Positions 27,689 through 36,565 of a stretch of 64,000 nucleotides of DNA are shown here, in pieces (position 1 is the stretch's first letter; the number at the start of each line of letters is the position of its first letter). The DNA is from an uncultured Prevotella sp. (GTDB lineage: Bacteria > Bacteroidota > Bacteroidia > Bacteroidales > Bacteroidaceae). Both the position numbers and the translations under genes were made by a program. The notes below the pieces were generated by a model that was not told where the DNA came from, ran no database searches, and saw only the letters and a program-made list of their open reading frames with translations. The stretch covers positions 1 through 64,000 of the forward strand of contig ONGP01000016.1 of the NCBI GenBank assembly GCA_900317405.1, given 5' to 3'.

Positions 27689-27723
27689 TTGATAATTGAT
27701 AATTGATAGTTGATAGATGAAAG
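27689..27723. repeat. 7-bp tandem repeat upstream of rpsA
   Basis: ttgataa, ttgataa, ttgatag, ttgatag, then a diverged atgaaag. It sits upstream of the rpsA -7 box, where the -33 region would be. The rest of the gene-free stretch 27525-27876 holds the rpsA leader, about 120 bp of AT-rich sequence with nothing recognisable, and the hairpin at 27845. Confidence 0.85.
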
Positions 27724-27844
27724 ATTTATAGATTATTAACAAAAAGAAGAGCCAACTCTCACGAGCTAGCCCCTCCCATTCCAGTTTTAACCTTTTATAC
27801 TTTACTTTTACTAACTATCAAATATACAAGTTAATGGCTTCAAT

Positions 27845-27870
27845 TAAATGAGGCCAGAAGGCCTCATTTA
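27845..27870. terminator. hairpin downstream of gdhA
   Basis: Perfect inverted repeat TAAATGAGGCC / GGCCTCATTTA with a 4-nt loop, 7 nt beyond the gdhA stop codon. The stem is strong, but no T-run follows on the minus strand, so its terminator role is likely but not certain. Confidence 0.6.
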
Positions 27871-27876
27871 AGTATC

Positions 27877-29214
27877 TTATACGATGCCCTGAGCCATCAT
27901 TGCGTTAGCAACCTTCATGAATCCGGCTACGTTAGCACCCTTTACATAGTTGATGTAGCCATCAGCCTGTGTACCGTACTTCACGCAGTTCTCGTGGATG
28001 TCGTTCATGATGCGCTTCAGGTAGTCATCAACCTCCTTGGCAGTCCAGCTCAGACGCTCAGAGTTCTGACTCATCTCAAGACCTGATACTGATACACCAC
28101 CAGCGTTAGAAGCCTTACCAGGAGCATACAACAACTTGTTGTCCTGGAAGATCTTGATGGCCTCTGGGAGTGAAGGCATGTTGGCACCCTCAGCCACAGC
28201 GATAACGCCATTGTCTACGAGGGCCTGAGCCTGCTCGCCGTTGATTTCGTTCTGAGTTGCGCAAGGCAGAGCGATATCAGCCTTCTCGTGCCAAGGACGC
28301 TCACCAGCGTGGTATACAGCGTTAGGATACTCCTCAGCATATTCCTTAATACGTCCGCGCTCAACGTTCTTCAGTTCCTTAACATAAGCAAGTTTGTCGA
28401 AGTCGATTCCGTCTGGATCGTAGATGTAACCGTCTGAGTCTGAGAGTGTCATAGGGATAGCACCCAGCTGCAGACACTTCTCTGCTGCATACTGTGCAAC
28501 GTTACCTGAACCAGAGATCAGCACCTTCTTACCTTTCAGCTCGATGCCGCGAGTAGCCAGCATTGAAGTCAGGAAGTAAACTGTACCGTAACCAGTAGCC
28601 TCAGGACGGATAAGTGAACCACCGAATGAGAGACCCTTACCAGTAAGTACACCCTGGAACTGGTGTGTGAGCTTCTTGTACTGTCCGAACAGATAGCCAA
28701 CCTCGCGACCACCTACGCCGATATCACCAGCAGGTACGTCCTCATCAGGACCGATAACGCGATAAAGCTCGTTCATGAATGCCTGGCAGAAACGCATTAC
28801 CTCAGCGTCGCTCTTGCCACGTGGTGAGAAGTCTGAACCTCCCTTTGCACCACCCATAGGCAGAGTTGTCAGAGAGTTCTTGAAAGTCTGCTCGAAAGCC
28901 AGGAACTTCAGGATACCCAGGTTTACACTCTTGTGATAACGCAGACCACCTTTATATGGGCCAATAGCGTTGTTGTGCTGGATACGGTAACCCATGTTGG
29001 TCTGTACCTTACCCTGGTCGTCAACCCATGTGATGCGGAACTCGCAAACACGATCGGGGATGCAAAGGCGCTCAATCAGATTTGCCTTTTCAAACTCGGG
29101 GTGCTTGTTATACTCCTCCTCGATAGTGGGAAGAACCTGAGAAACTGCCTGGATGTACTCCGGCTCATTGGGGAAGCGCTGCTTCAACTCCTCTACAACT
29201 TTTGCTGCATTCAT
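27877..29214 (-). CDS. gdhA: glutamate dehydrogenase
   Basis: A 445-residue hexameric (class I, about 450 aa) enzyme interconverting glutamate with 2-oxoglutarate and ammonia, a main route of ammonia assimilation in Prevotella and Bacteroides. Visible motifs: substrate site GGLRYHKSVNLGILKFLAFEQ, catalytic-Lys segment LPMGGAKGGSDF, PAGDIGVGGREVGYLFGQY, and the nucleotide-binding SGSGNVAQYAAEKCLQLGA. Ser follows the Gly-rich loop strand, and NADP preference is typical of this class, but cofactor use is not certain from sequence. Well-formed promoter at 29268-29298. Confidence 0.96.
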   Translation of the reverse strand: MNAAKVVEELKQRFPNEPEYIQAVSQVLPTIEEEYNKHPEFEKANLIERLCIPDRVCEFRITWVDDQGKVQTNMGYRIQHNNAIGPYKGGLRYHKSVNLGILKFLAFEQTFKNSLTTLPMGGAKGGSDFSPRGKSDAEVMRFCQAFMNELYRVIGPDEDVPAGDIGVGGREVGYLFGQYKKLTHQFQGVLTGKGLSFGGSLIRPEATGYGTVYFLTSMLATRGIELKGKKVLISGSGNVAQYAAEKCLQLGAIPMTLSDSDGYIYDPDGIDFDKLAYVKELKNVERGRIKEYAEEYPNAVYHAGERPWHEKADIALPCATQNEINGEQAQALVDNGVIAVAEGANMPSLPEAIKIFQDNKLLYAPGKASNAGGVSVSGLEMSQNSERLSWTAKEVDDYLKRIMNDIHENCVKYGTQADGYINYVKGANVAGFMKVANAMMAQGIV

Positions 29215-29267
29215 AATCTTAATACCTTTTTTTGTTTGTTTGATGTTTGATTTTAATTTTCTGGTTG

Positions 29268-29298
29268 CAAAATTACATCAAAATTTTGAAATAACAAA
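29268..29298 (-). promoter_or_regulatory. promoter of gdhA
   Basis: The minus strand has -7 TAATTTTG (29268-29275) and -33 TTTG (29295-29298) with a 19-nt spacer. The leader to the ATG is about 50 nt. Confidence 0.72.
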
Positions 29299-29377
29299 CT
29301 TTTTATCACTTTTTTCTTGAAATTGCTATCATTTTGAAAGTTTATTGATGTATATCAAGCCAAAAAGATATAAATAA

Positions 29378-29411
29378 GCCCCTTTTTTGTGCCCGAACAC
29401 AAAAAAGAGGC
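29378..29411. terminator. terminator hairpin of maeB
   Basis: 14-bp imperfect stem GCCCCTTTTTTGTG / CACAAAAAAGAGGC (one mismatch) with loop cccgaa, 26 nt beyond the maeB stop. Confidence 0.7.
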
Positions 29412-29437
29412 CTATATATATAATAATGTGTAAGCGA

Positions 29438-31741
29438 TTACTTGCTTATTGCTGACAATTTGTTCTTAATTTTGTCCACATATGCATCAATTGTCGCTAC
29501 AGCCACGATATTTACGACATCTCGTACACTTGCACCGAAGTCGATAAAGTGGATAGGTTTGTTCAGTCCCATCTGTATCGGGCCGATGATTTCAGCATCG
29601 CTTCCCAGCATCTGCAGCATCTTGTATGATGAGCGTGCTGATGTCAGGTTGGGGAATACCAGAGTGTTAACCTTCTGGCCCTTCAACTTGGTGAATGGGA
29701 ACTCCTGATCTCTCAGTTCGTTGTCGAGTGCAAAGCTCAACAGCATCTCACCGTCGATAGGCAGGTCGGGATACAGTTCGTGCATCTTGGCCACAGTGTC
29801 CTTCACCTTCAGGGCACCGTCGCTGGTGCTGCTACCAAAGTTAGAGTGCGATACCATAGCGATTACAGGTTTCTCGTTGAAGAATCTCACTGCGGTAGAG
29901 ATCAGCTTCGAGATGTCGAGCAGAGTCTCGCGGTCAGGATTCTCGTTCACCATTGTGTCGGCGATGTAGTAGGTACCCTTAGGCGAGTTGATGATGTGCA
30001 TAGTACCAAAGTGCTTGTACTCCGGACGTATACCAATCACCTCGTTAACTACCTTGATGGTGTTAGAGTACTTGGTGTACAGACCTGTGATGAATGCGTC
30101 GGCCTCGCCAGTCTCTACCATCATCATACCGAAGTAGTTGCGCTCAAACATTTTGTCGTTAGCCTCCTGGAATGTGTATCCCTCGCGCTGACGCTTCTCA
30201 GTCAGTATGCGAGCATAACGCTCGCGACGCTCCTGCTCGTTGGGGTGGCGCAGGTTTACTATCTCGATACCGTCAAGATTCAGGTCGAGCGATGCAGCAA
30301 GCTTTGTTATTACCTCATCGTTACCCAACAGGATAGGGTAGCATATGCCCTCAGCCTTAGCCTGTACGGCAGCCTTAAGCATTGTAGGGTGTACAGCCTC
30401 GGCAAATACCACGCGCTGTGGGTGAGCAGCTGCAGTAGCGTAGAGTTTCTGTGTAAGCTTGGTCTCCTGTCCCAGCAGTACTGAGAGCGAACGCTTGTAC
30501 TCGTCCCAGTCCTTAATCTCCTTGCGGGCCACGCCACTCTTGATGGCAGCCTTGGCTACAGCCGATGATACCTCGGTGATGAGTCGTGGGTCGACAGGCT
30601 TTGGTATAAAGTAGTTGCGTCCGAATGTCAGGTTGTTCACCTTATAAACATCGTTCACTACATCAGGCACAGGCTGCTTAGCCAGGTCGGCGATGGCGTG
30701 AACTGCGGCCAGCTTCATCTCCTCGTTGATAGCCTTGGCGTGAACGTCAAGAGCGCCACGGAAGATGTATGGGAATCCGATTACGTTGTTAATTTGGTTA
30801 GGATAGTCTGTACGTCCAGTCGACATTAGTACGTCAGGGCGCGCAGCCATAGCGTCCTCGTAACTAATCTCGGGCACAGGGTTGGCCAGAGCAAAGATTA
30901 CGGGGTCCTTGGCCATCGACTTAACCATATCCTGCGACAGCACGTTACCCTTCGACAGTCCTACGAACACGTCGGCATCCTTCACGGCCTCAGCCAGAGT
31001 GTGGATGTCTGTACGACTTGTTGCAAAGAATTTCTTCTGCTCGTTCAGGTCGGTGCGCTCTGTCGAGATAACGCCCTTCGAGTCGAGCATTACGATGTTC
31101 TCCTTCTGTGCGCCGATGGCCATATACAGTTTTGTACAACTGATGGCAGCGGCTCCAGCACCGTTCACTACTATCTTTACCTTCTTTATGTCCTTCTTGA
31201 TTACCTCCATTGCGTTCTTCAGTCCGGCAGCGCTGATGATGGCAGTACCGTGCTGGTCGTCGTGCATTACGGGTATGTCGAGAGTCTTCTTCAGTCGGTC
31301 CTCGATATAGAAGCACTCAGGTGCCTTGATATCCTCCAGATTGATACCTCCGAATGTAGGTGCGATACGCTCTACGGCCTCGCAGAACTTTTCGGGGTCC
31401 TTCTCTGCCACCTCGATATCAAACACGTCGATACCGCCATAGATCTTAAACAGCAGTCCCTTACCCTCCATTACCGGTTTTCCGCTCAGCGCGCCAATGT
31501 CACCAAGACCCAATACTGCAGTACCGTTCGAGATTACTGCCACCAGATTGCCCTTGTCTGTATACTTATACGCATCGTCGGGATTCTCCTGAATCTCCAA
31601 ACAGGGGTAGGCTACTCCGGGAGAGTAGGCAAGACTTAAGTCTGTTTGTGTACGATAAGCCTTAGTAGGCTTTACTTCGATTTTACCTGGGCGTCCGCTC
31701 TCGTGATATTCGAGTGCGGCTTCTTTCGAGATCTTAACCAT
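29438..31741 (-). CDS. maeB: NADP-dependent malic enzyme with C-terminal phosphotransacetylase-like domain
   Basis: 767 residues, a MaeB-type fusion. The N-terminal malic enzyme domain (about 1-420) shows the Tyr-containing [45 protein letters not shown] and the NAD(P)-binding [12 protein letters not shown]. The C-terminal domain (about 430-767) is PTA-like, with the conserved SHSNFGSS and [17 protein letters not shown]. In MaeB enzymes this domain is regulatory (acetyl-CoA) and not a transacetylase. Decarboxylates malate to pyruvate, making NADPH. Divergent from a TetR-type gene 120 bp away, which might regulate it. Confidence 0.95.
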   Translation of the reverse strand: MVKISKEAALEYHESGRPGKIEVKPTKAYRTQTDLSLAYSPGVAYPCLEIQENPDDAYKYTDKGNLVAVISNGTAVLGLGDIGALSGKPVMEGKGLLFKIYGGIDVFDIEVAEKDPEKFCEAVERIAPTFGGINLEDIKAPECFYIEDRLKKTLDIPVMHDDQHGTAIISAAGLKNAMEVIKKDIKKVKIVVNGAGAAAISCTKLYMAIGAQKENIVMLDSKGVISTERTDLNEQKKFFATSRTDIHTLAEAVKDADVFVGLSKGNVLSQDMVKSMAKDPVIFALANPVPEISYEDAMAARPDVLMSTGRTDYPNQINNVIGFPYIFRGALDVHAKAINEEMKLAAVHAIADLAKQPVPDVVNDVYKVNNLTFGRNYFIPKPVDPRLITEVSSAVAKAAIKSGVARKEIKDWDEYKRSLSVLLGQETKLTQKLYATAAAHPQRVVFAEAVHPTMLKAAVQAKAEGICYPILLGNDEVITKLAASLDLNLDGIEIVNLRHPNEQERRERYARILTEKRQREGYTFQEANDKMFERNYFGMMMVETGEADAFITGLYTKYSNTIKVVNEVIGIRPEYKHFGTMHIINSPKGTYYIADTMVNENPDRETLLDISKLISTAVRFFNEKPVIAMVSHSNFGSSTSDGALKVKDTVAKMHELYPDLPIDGEMLLSFALDNELRDQEFPFTKLKGQKVNTLVFPNLTSARSSYKMLQMLGSDAEIIGPIQMGLNKPIHFIDFGASVRDVVNIVAVATIDAYVDKIKNKLSAISK

Positions 31742-31784
31742 AGTGTATTATTAATATTTTTGTGATTATTCTGAAATACGGCCG

Positions 31785-31792
31785 CAAAAATA
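31785..31792 (-). promoter_or_regulatory. -7 box of maeB
   Basis: The minus strand reads TATTTTTG, matching TAnnTTTG, 43 nt upstream of the maeB start. No -33 box at the usual distance. Confidence 0.5.
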
Positions 31793-31804
31793 CAAAAAAC
31801 TATT

Positions 31805-31824
31805 GAAAAACATTTTTGTTTTTC
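31805..31824. promoter_or_regulatory. candidate operator (inverted repeat) between maeB and the TetR-type gene
   Basis: Perfect 7-bp inverted repeat GAAAAAC-N6-GTTTTTC, overlapping the TTTG (31815-31818) upstream of the TetR-type -7 box. The position suits autorepression and control of maeB. AT-rich sequence makes chance palindromes common, so this is a hypothesis. Confidence 0.4.
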
Positions 31825-31843
31825 GATTTTTTTTGTAACTTTG
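31815..31843 (+). promoter_or_regulatory. promoter of the TetR-type gene
   Basis: TTTG (31815-31818) and -7 TAACTTTG (31836-31843), spacer 17 nt, slightly short. The ATG at 31862 is 18 nt downstream. Confidence 0.6.
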
Positions 31844-31861
31844 CTGCCAAAATGGATTAAT

Positions 31862-32494
31862 ATGCAAGAAAACCTTGAAATTTCGAAGTACAAGAAGAGT
31901 CTTCGTGGTCGAATACCTGAAGTTGCGATGAAACTCTTTCTAAAAAATGGCATCCATTCTGTAAGGATGGACGATGTTGCTAAGGAGATGGGTATTTCCA
32001 AACGAACCATCTACGAGATTTATGATAATAAGGAGGCGTTGCTGTTTGATGTAGTAGTGGCTCACTTCAAGCAGCGCCTTGACAATATGGAGTTTGTCCT
32101 CAACAAGTGCAATAATGTGATGGAGATACTGCTCGAGGTGTATCGTATGAAGGTGGCCGACTTTAAGAATACCAACCCACTGTTCTTCACTGAGATGGTG
32201 CGCTATCCGCAGCTGCATCAGTTCCTGATAGAGCAGAACGACCACATGCGCGAGAATAGTCTGCGATTCATGCAGCGCGGCATCGAGGAAGGCTACTTCC
32301 GCAAGGACGTGAATTACGAGATCGCCGGGCTGCTGTTCGACGCTATGGGCGCTTATATCATGGAGAAGGAACTCTATCGCCGTTATAGCATTGAGGATAT
32401 CTTCCGCAACATAGTGTTTGTGTCGTTGCGAGGCATGTGTACCGATAAGGGTATCGAAGCTATCGACTCGATGATAGATATAGTACTTAAATAA
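31862..32494 (+). CDS. TetR family transcriptional regulator
   Basis: 210 residues. The start MQENLEISKYKKSLRGRI (31862) is chosen because the promoter -7 box lies just upstream. The N-terminal DNA-binding domain has the classical FLKNGIHSVRMDDVAKEMGISKRTIYEIYDNKEALL (residues about 26-61) with the TetR helix-turn-helix. The C-terminal ligand domain is unlike any effector class I can name. Divergent from maeB with a candidate operator between. Ends in a very strong bidirectional terminator whose stem begins inside the stop codon. Confidence 0.92.
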   Translation: MQENLEISKYKKSLRGRIPEVAMKLFLKNGIHSVRMDDVAKEMGISKRTIYEIYDNKEALLFDVVVAHFKQRLDNMEFVLNKCNNVMEILLEVYRMKVADFKNTNPLFFTEMVRYPQLHQFLIEQNDHMRENSLRFMQRGIEEGYFRKDVNYEIAGLLFDAMGAYIMEKELYRRYSIEDIFRNIVFVSLRGMCTDKGIEAIDSMIDIVLK

Positions 32495-32523
32495 GAATCC
32501 CCTCCGAATTGGAGGGGATTCTT
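32493..32523. terminator. bidirectional terminator
   Basis: Perfect 13-bp stem AAGAATCCCCTCC / GGAGGGGATTCTT with a 5-nt loop, shared by the convergent TetR-type and DUF4301 genes; it overlaps the TetR-type stop and ends 2 nt before the DUF4301 stop. Confidence 0.85.
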
Positions 32524-32525
32524 AT

Positions 32526-34025
32526 TTACTGATGCTGTTCGCGCAGCAGATCGTTTACTGTCTTTACGGGGTTGAATGTCCCCAGTGGAACCTCAACGAA
32601 CACTGTACTCCAATTGCTCATGGCTCCGTTCCATAGTCCTGGCAACTCCAGAGCCTTCAGCTCCTTACCAGCCTTCGACTTAGATGAAATGAAACCTGTT
32701 GTCTTGTCTACAAACTCTGGCAGATTGAATGGGTGGCCCTGATAATCCTTCACGGCGCATACTAAGTCTACTGGGTTGAAGTGTGTACCCTGGGTAAACA
32801 TCTTCATGTATGCCTCGTTGTTGGTGTCTATCTGACTGCTCTCCAATATCTGCAGGCTTACTGTTCCGTCCTGATTGTAAGTAAGGAATGGGCCACCACC
32901 AGGCTCGCCCACGTTCTTTACCACACCGCACACGCGCATTGGGCGATTCAGCTTCTTGCGCAGATACTCAGCGTCCACCTTATTATTCTTAGCGTCGGTA
33001 CACAGGTTCTTGCTCACAAAATCTGCTATCTCCTTCAATTCAGCCTCGCTGGTGCCTGCATCCAGTTTGCGCAGATACTCAAACGCCTTCTTCTGCAGCG
33101 TTACCAGCACACCAGCGATAACCTGCTTCCATTCTACGGTCTCGGGCTTCAGACGGTCGGGTACCACGTTGTCGATGTTCTTGATGAATATCACGTCGGC
33201 ATCTATCTCGTTCAGGTTCTCTATCAGTGCGCCGTGTCCACCTGGCCGGAATAGCAATGAGCCGTCGTCATTGCGGAATGGAGTGTTGTCTGGATTAGCA
33301 GCTACGGTATCAGTGCTGGGCTTCTGCTCCGAGAATGTGATGTCGTATTTGATGCCATACTTCTTTGCGAAGAAGTCAGCCTTCTCGGCCACCTTAGCCT
33401 TAAACAGCTGCATATGCTCGTGGCTCACGGTGAAGTGTACGTGTGCCTCACCGTTGCTGGCAGCATATAGTGCACCCTCTACCAGATGCTCCTCCATAGG
33501 TGTGCGTGGACCCTCGGCATACTTGTGGAACAGCAGCAGTCCCTTTGGTAACTGTCCGTAGTTCAGTCCCTCAGCCTTCAGCATGTTGGCAGCCACAGCC
33601 TTATACTTGCCCTCGGCCATCAGCGCCTTTATTCCCTTGCCCTCGTTCTTCTGGCACACAGCGTCCAGAGCGTCGTAGAATGCAAAGTTTTCTATCTGGT
33701 CGAAGTACTTCTTCTCAAAGTCAGTTGTTGGCACGTCGTAGTCGGCATCCACAAATGCAAACATGTTCTTGAACATACGACTTGCTGCACCACTAGCGGG
33801 CACGAATTTCACAACTCGCTTACCCTCGGCCTTGTACTCTTTCCAGGCTTCCTCCAGTTGCTTACGCTCATCGGCATCAGGTGCAATAATACCATTGCCG
33901 ATACCTGCAGCAGCCTCCAGCTTCAGAAATGGGAAGCCGGTCTTAAACTCATTCAGTTGATTCTCAATCTGCTCCTTGGTTATACCTTTCTGAGCAATTT
34001 GTTTTAGATCTTTTTCGTCCATCAT
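32526..34025 (-). CDS. DUF4301 family protein
   Basis: 499 residues, cytoplasmic. Matches from memory the Bacteroidetes DUF4301 family, with no established function. Conserved-looking blocks: VVKFVPASGAASRMFKNMFAF (an SGAxSRM nucleotidyl-binding-like loop, residues about 72-92), LLFHKYAEGPRTPMEEHLVEG, and GGHGALIENLNEIDADVIFIKNIDN, which recalls sugar-nucleotidyltransferase-type folds (UDP-sugar pyrophosphorylase-like). A nucleotidyltransferase role is inference. Single gene, divergent from the Rel gene. Confidence 0.85.
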   Translation of the reverse strand: MMDEKDLKQIAQKGITKEQIENQLNEFKTGFPFLKLEAAAGIGNGIIAPDADERKQLEEAWKEYKAEGKRVVKFVPASGAASRMFKNMFAFVDADYDVPTTDFEKKYFDQIENFAFYDALDAVCQKNEGKGIKALMAEGKYKAVAANMLKAEGLNYGQLPKGLLLFHKYAEGPRTPMEEHLVEGALYAASNGEAHVHFTVSHEHMQLFKAKVAEKADFFAKKYGIKYDITFSEQKPSTDTVAANPDNTPFRNDDGSLLFRPGGHGALIENLNEIDADVIFIKNIDNVVPDRLKPETVEWKQVIAGVLVTLQKKAFEYLRKLDAGTSEAELKEIADFVSKNLCTDAKNNKVDAEYLRKKLNRPMRVCGVVKNVGEPGGGPFLTYNQDGTVSLQILESSQIDTNNEAYMKMFTQGTHFNPVDLVCAVKDYQGHPFNLPEFVDKTTGFISSKSKAGKELKALELPGLWNGAMSNWSTVFVEVPLGTFNPVKTVNDLLREQHQ

Positions 34026-34058
34026 AATATAAATAGGTATTTAGATAACTTATGCCGC

Positions 34059-34088
34059 AAAGGTACAAAAAAAACTTAGATAAAGCAA
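34059..34088 (-). promoter_or_regulatory. promoter of the DUF4301 gene
   Basis: The minus strand has -7 TACCTTTG (34059-34066) and TTG (34086-34088) with a 19-nt spacer. Confidence 0.6.
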
Positions 34089-34139
34089 GATAAAGCCGAA
34101 AAAAATAAAAATAATCTGTGTAATCTGCATATTCTGCGG
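34079..34139. repeat. short tandem repeats in the DUF4301/rel intergenic region
   Basis: Two 10-bp units (agataaagca, agataaagcc; 34079-34098), an A-rich stretch, then three 9-bp units (aatctgtgt, aatctgcat, attctgcgg; 34113-34139). They fill most of the divergent promoter region. Confidence 0.75.
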
Positions 34140-34148
34140 TTATTTTCT

Positions 34149-34156
34149 TATCTTTG
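34149..34156 (+). promoter_or_regulatory. -7 box of the rel gene
   Basis: TATCTTTG matches TAnnTTTG, 20 nt before the start codon. The -33 region falls in the 9-bp repeat and shows no TTTG. Confidence 0.58.
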
Positions 34157-34176
34157 TGCCGTAATTTCAGAAATAT

Positions 34177-36249
34177 ATGGCAGGAAAATTTGCTTTTACA
34201 TACGAACAGAAGAAACGCATGGCGAGCCAGACGGCCGAGATCCTGACCGAGGAGATCGGGCTTAAGGGCGATGCCATCACAGCCGTAGAGCTGATACCCG
34301 ACATCGAGGCAGGCAATATCACGCTTGATGAGGTGGAGCGTATCCACGGCGAATCTGTCAGCCGAATACTTCACGGACTTGACCGCATACAGAAGCTTTA
34401 CGACAAGAATCCCGCTGTAGAGAGTGAGAACTTCCGCAACCTTTTGCTGTCGTTTGCCGAGGATATGCGCGTCATCCTCATTATGATAGCCAATCGTGTA
34501 AACCTGATGCGTCAGATACGCGATATCGATAATCAGGAGGCCAAACTCGAGGCATCGCAAGAGGCCGCCTATCTCTATGCACCGCTGGCACATAAGTTGG
34601 GTCTTTACAAGCTTAAGAGCGAGCTCGAAGACCTGTCGCTCAAGTACATGGAGCACGATGCTTACTATCACATCCGCGAGAAGCTGAGCGCCACTAAGCA
34701 GGCTCGCGATGCCTATATCGACCGTTTCATTAAGCCTGTAGAACAGAAGATGATGGCCGCCGGTATACGTTGTCACATCAAGGGGCGCACCAAGTCGATA
34801 CACTCCATCTGGCAGAAGATGCAGAAACAGAAGTGCCCCTTCGAGGGAGTCTACGATCTGTTTGCCATCCGCATCATCATCGACTGTCCCGAACAGCAGG
34901 AGAAGATGCAGTGCTGGCAGGCTTACTCCATCATCACCGATATGTATCAGCCCAACCCCAAGCGTCTGCGCGACTGGCTCTCAGTGCCTAAGTCGAATGG
35001 CTACGAGAGTCTGCACATTACCGTGCTGGGTCCTGAGCAGAAGTGGGTTGAGGTGCAGATACGCACCGAACGTATGGACGAGATAGCCGAACGTGGTGTG
35101 GCTGCCCATTGGCGCTATAAGGGTGTGAAGGGTGAGACTGGTCTCGACGAGTGGCTCACCAATATCCGCACCATGCTCGAACATGCCGACGGACTCGACG
35201 CTATGGACCAGTTTAAGATGGAACTCTACGAAGACGAGGTGTTTGTGTTCACCCCAGCGGGCGACCTGTGGAAGTTCCCCGTTGGCGCCACCGTGCTCGA
35301 CTTTGCTTATCACATCCACTCCAAACTGGGCAACCAGTGCACGGGTGGCCGAATCAACGGCAAGGTAGTGCCTATACGCTACCAACTTAAGAGCGGCGAC
35401 CAGGTAGAGATACTCACCTCGGCTAATCAGAAACCACGTCAGGAGTGGCTCACTATCGTCAAGACTTCGCGAGCTAAATCCAAGATACGTCTGGCTCTGA
35501 AGGAGACGCAGATCAAGGACGGACTCTTTGCCAAGGAGATGCTCGAGCGCAAGTTCCGCAACCGCAAGATCGAGCAGGATGATAGCATCATGTTCAACGT
35601 CATCCGCAAGATGGGTTACAAGGAGGTGAGCGACTTTTATAAGGCCATTGCCGATGGAGTGGTGGATACTAACGATGTACTCGATAAGTTCTTGGAACTC
35701 AGAGGTAAAGAAGCTGTCGTTACAGGAGATAATCAAGCCCGTTCGGCCTCCGAATTCGAGCTCGACGAGTCGAAGATTGCCGGTCTGAATACCGCCATAA
35801 ATGATGATGTGCTCGTCATCGACCGCAACCTAAAGGGCCTCGATTATCAGTTGGCCAAGTGCTGTTCGCCCATCTATGGCGACGATGTTTTCGGCTTCGT
35901 CACCGTCAATGGCGGCATCAAGATTCACCGTTGCGACTGTCCTAACGCTCCCGAACTTCGTCGCCGTTTCGGCTATCGTATCGTCAAGGCCAAGTGGAGC
36001 GGCAAAGGTTCTTCGCAGTACAGCATCTCGCTTCGTGTCATCGGCAACGATGATATCGGCATTGTAAACAATCTCACCTCTATCATCTCAAAGGAGGAGA
36101 AGTTGGTGTTGCGAAGCATCAATATCGACAGTCACGACGGCCTGTTTAGTGGTAATATCGTGGTTATGCTCGAAGACACCTCGCGTCTTGAAGCTCTCCT
36201 CAAGAAGCTGCGCACCGTAAGAGGTGTAAAACAGGTAGAACGTATTTAA
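34177..36249 (+). CDS. RelA/SpoT-type (p)ppGpp synthetase with degenerate hydrolase domain
   Basis: 690 residues, long RSH layout. The N-terminal HD hydrolase region has lost its metal motif: the expected LLHDVVEDT is LIPDIEAGN (39-47) and the expected LADRLHNMRT is IANRVNLMRQ (104-113). The synthetase domain is intact by eye (GRTKSIHSIWQKMQ, YDLFAIRIIID, SVPKSNGYESLHITVLG, EVQIRT), with basic RLRD at the RxKD position. TGS follows (VFVFTPAGDLWKFPVGATVLDFAY, near 365-400), then a zinc/helical region and a C-terminal ACT domain (last 75 residues). Likely a synthesis-only stringent-response enzyme; a second, hydrolytic RSH should exist elsewhere. A small lipoprotein gene follows after 13 nt. 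Confidence 0.9.
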   Translation: MAGKFAFTYEQKKRMASQTAEILTEEIGLKGDAITAVELIPDIEAGNITLDEVERIHGESVSRILHGLDRIQKLYDKNPAVESENFRNLLLSFAEDMRVILIMIANRVNLMRQIRDIDNQEAKLEASQEAAYLYAPLAHKLGLYKLKSELEDLSLKYMEHDAYYHIREKLSATKQARDAYIDRFIKPVEQKMMAAGIRCHIKGRTKSIHSIWQKMQKQKCPFEGVYDLFAIRIIIDCPEQQEKMQCWQAYSIITDMYQPNPKRLRDWLSVPKSNGYESLHITVLGPEQKWVEVQIRTERMDEIAERGVAAHWRYKGVKGETGLDEWLTNIRTMLEHADGLDAMDQFKMELYEDEVFVFTPAGDLWKFPVGATVLDFAYHIHSKLGNQCTGGRINGKVVPIRYQLKSGDQVEILTSANQKPRQEWLTIVKTSRAKSKIRLALKETQIKDGLFAKEMLERKFRNRKIEQDDSIMFNVIRKMGYKEVSDFYKAIADGVVDTNDVLDKFLELRGKEAVVTGDNQARSASEFELDESKIAGLNTAINDDVLVIDRNLKGLDYQLAKCCSPIYGDDVFGFVTVNGGIKIHRCDCPNAPELRRRFGYRIVKAKWSGKGSSQYSISLRVIGNDDIGIVNNLTSIISKEEKLVLRSINIDSHDGLFSGNIVVMLEDTSRLEALLKKLRTVRGVKQVERI

Positions 36250-36262
36250 TAACCCAACAGAT

Positions 36263-36565
36263 ATGAATAAGAATCTATTAATTCTCGCCCTCTCAATTCT
36301 CACATTGGTGGCATGTCGTGGTCGCTCAGAGCAGCGCACCGAGTATGTCGAGGAGAACATCGAGTATCGTCCGCTGGTCACCGATTCGGCAGCCATCGAT
36401 TCTATCGCCAATTCAGGCATGATCGACAACGATGCAGCACTCGAAGTTCCCGATATCCCCAAGGATAAGAACGTCGACATGAGCGCCAATGACAATGAGA
36501 TAAATGATATCATGAGTGGCGGTGATGGCGAGTTGACCAAGGAGGCCGACCCGCTCAAGCAGTAG
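36263..36565 (+). CDS. small acidic lipoprotein
   Basis: 100 residues. MNKNLLILALSILTLVAC gives a lipobox with Cys18. The mature part is acidic (TEYVEENIEYRP, then DNDAALEVPDIPKDKNVDMSAND) and probably disordered. I do not recognise a family. It lies 13 nt after the rel stop and is probably co-transcribed. Its stop (36563-36565) directly abuts the stop of the convergent acetyltransferase gene, with no base between. Confidence 0.75.
   Translation: MNKNLLILALSILTLVACRGRSEQRTEYVEENIEYRPLVTDSAAIDSIANSGMIDNDAALEVPDIPKDKNVDMSANDNEINDIMSGGDGELTKEADPLKQ

Noticed and set aside
29780..30484. 234-codon plus-strand frame
   Set aside because: Antisense to the PTA-like domain of maeB; no motif or promoter.
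34981..35736. 251-codon minus-strand frame
   Set aside because: Antisense to the synthetase and TGS domains of the Rel gene; no independent support.
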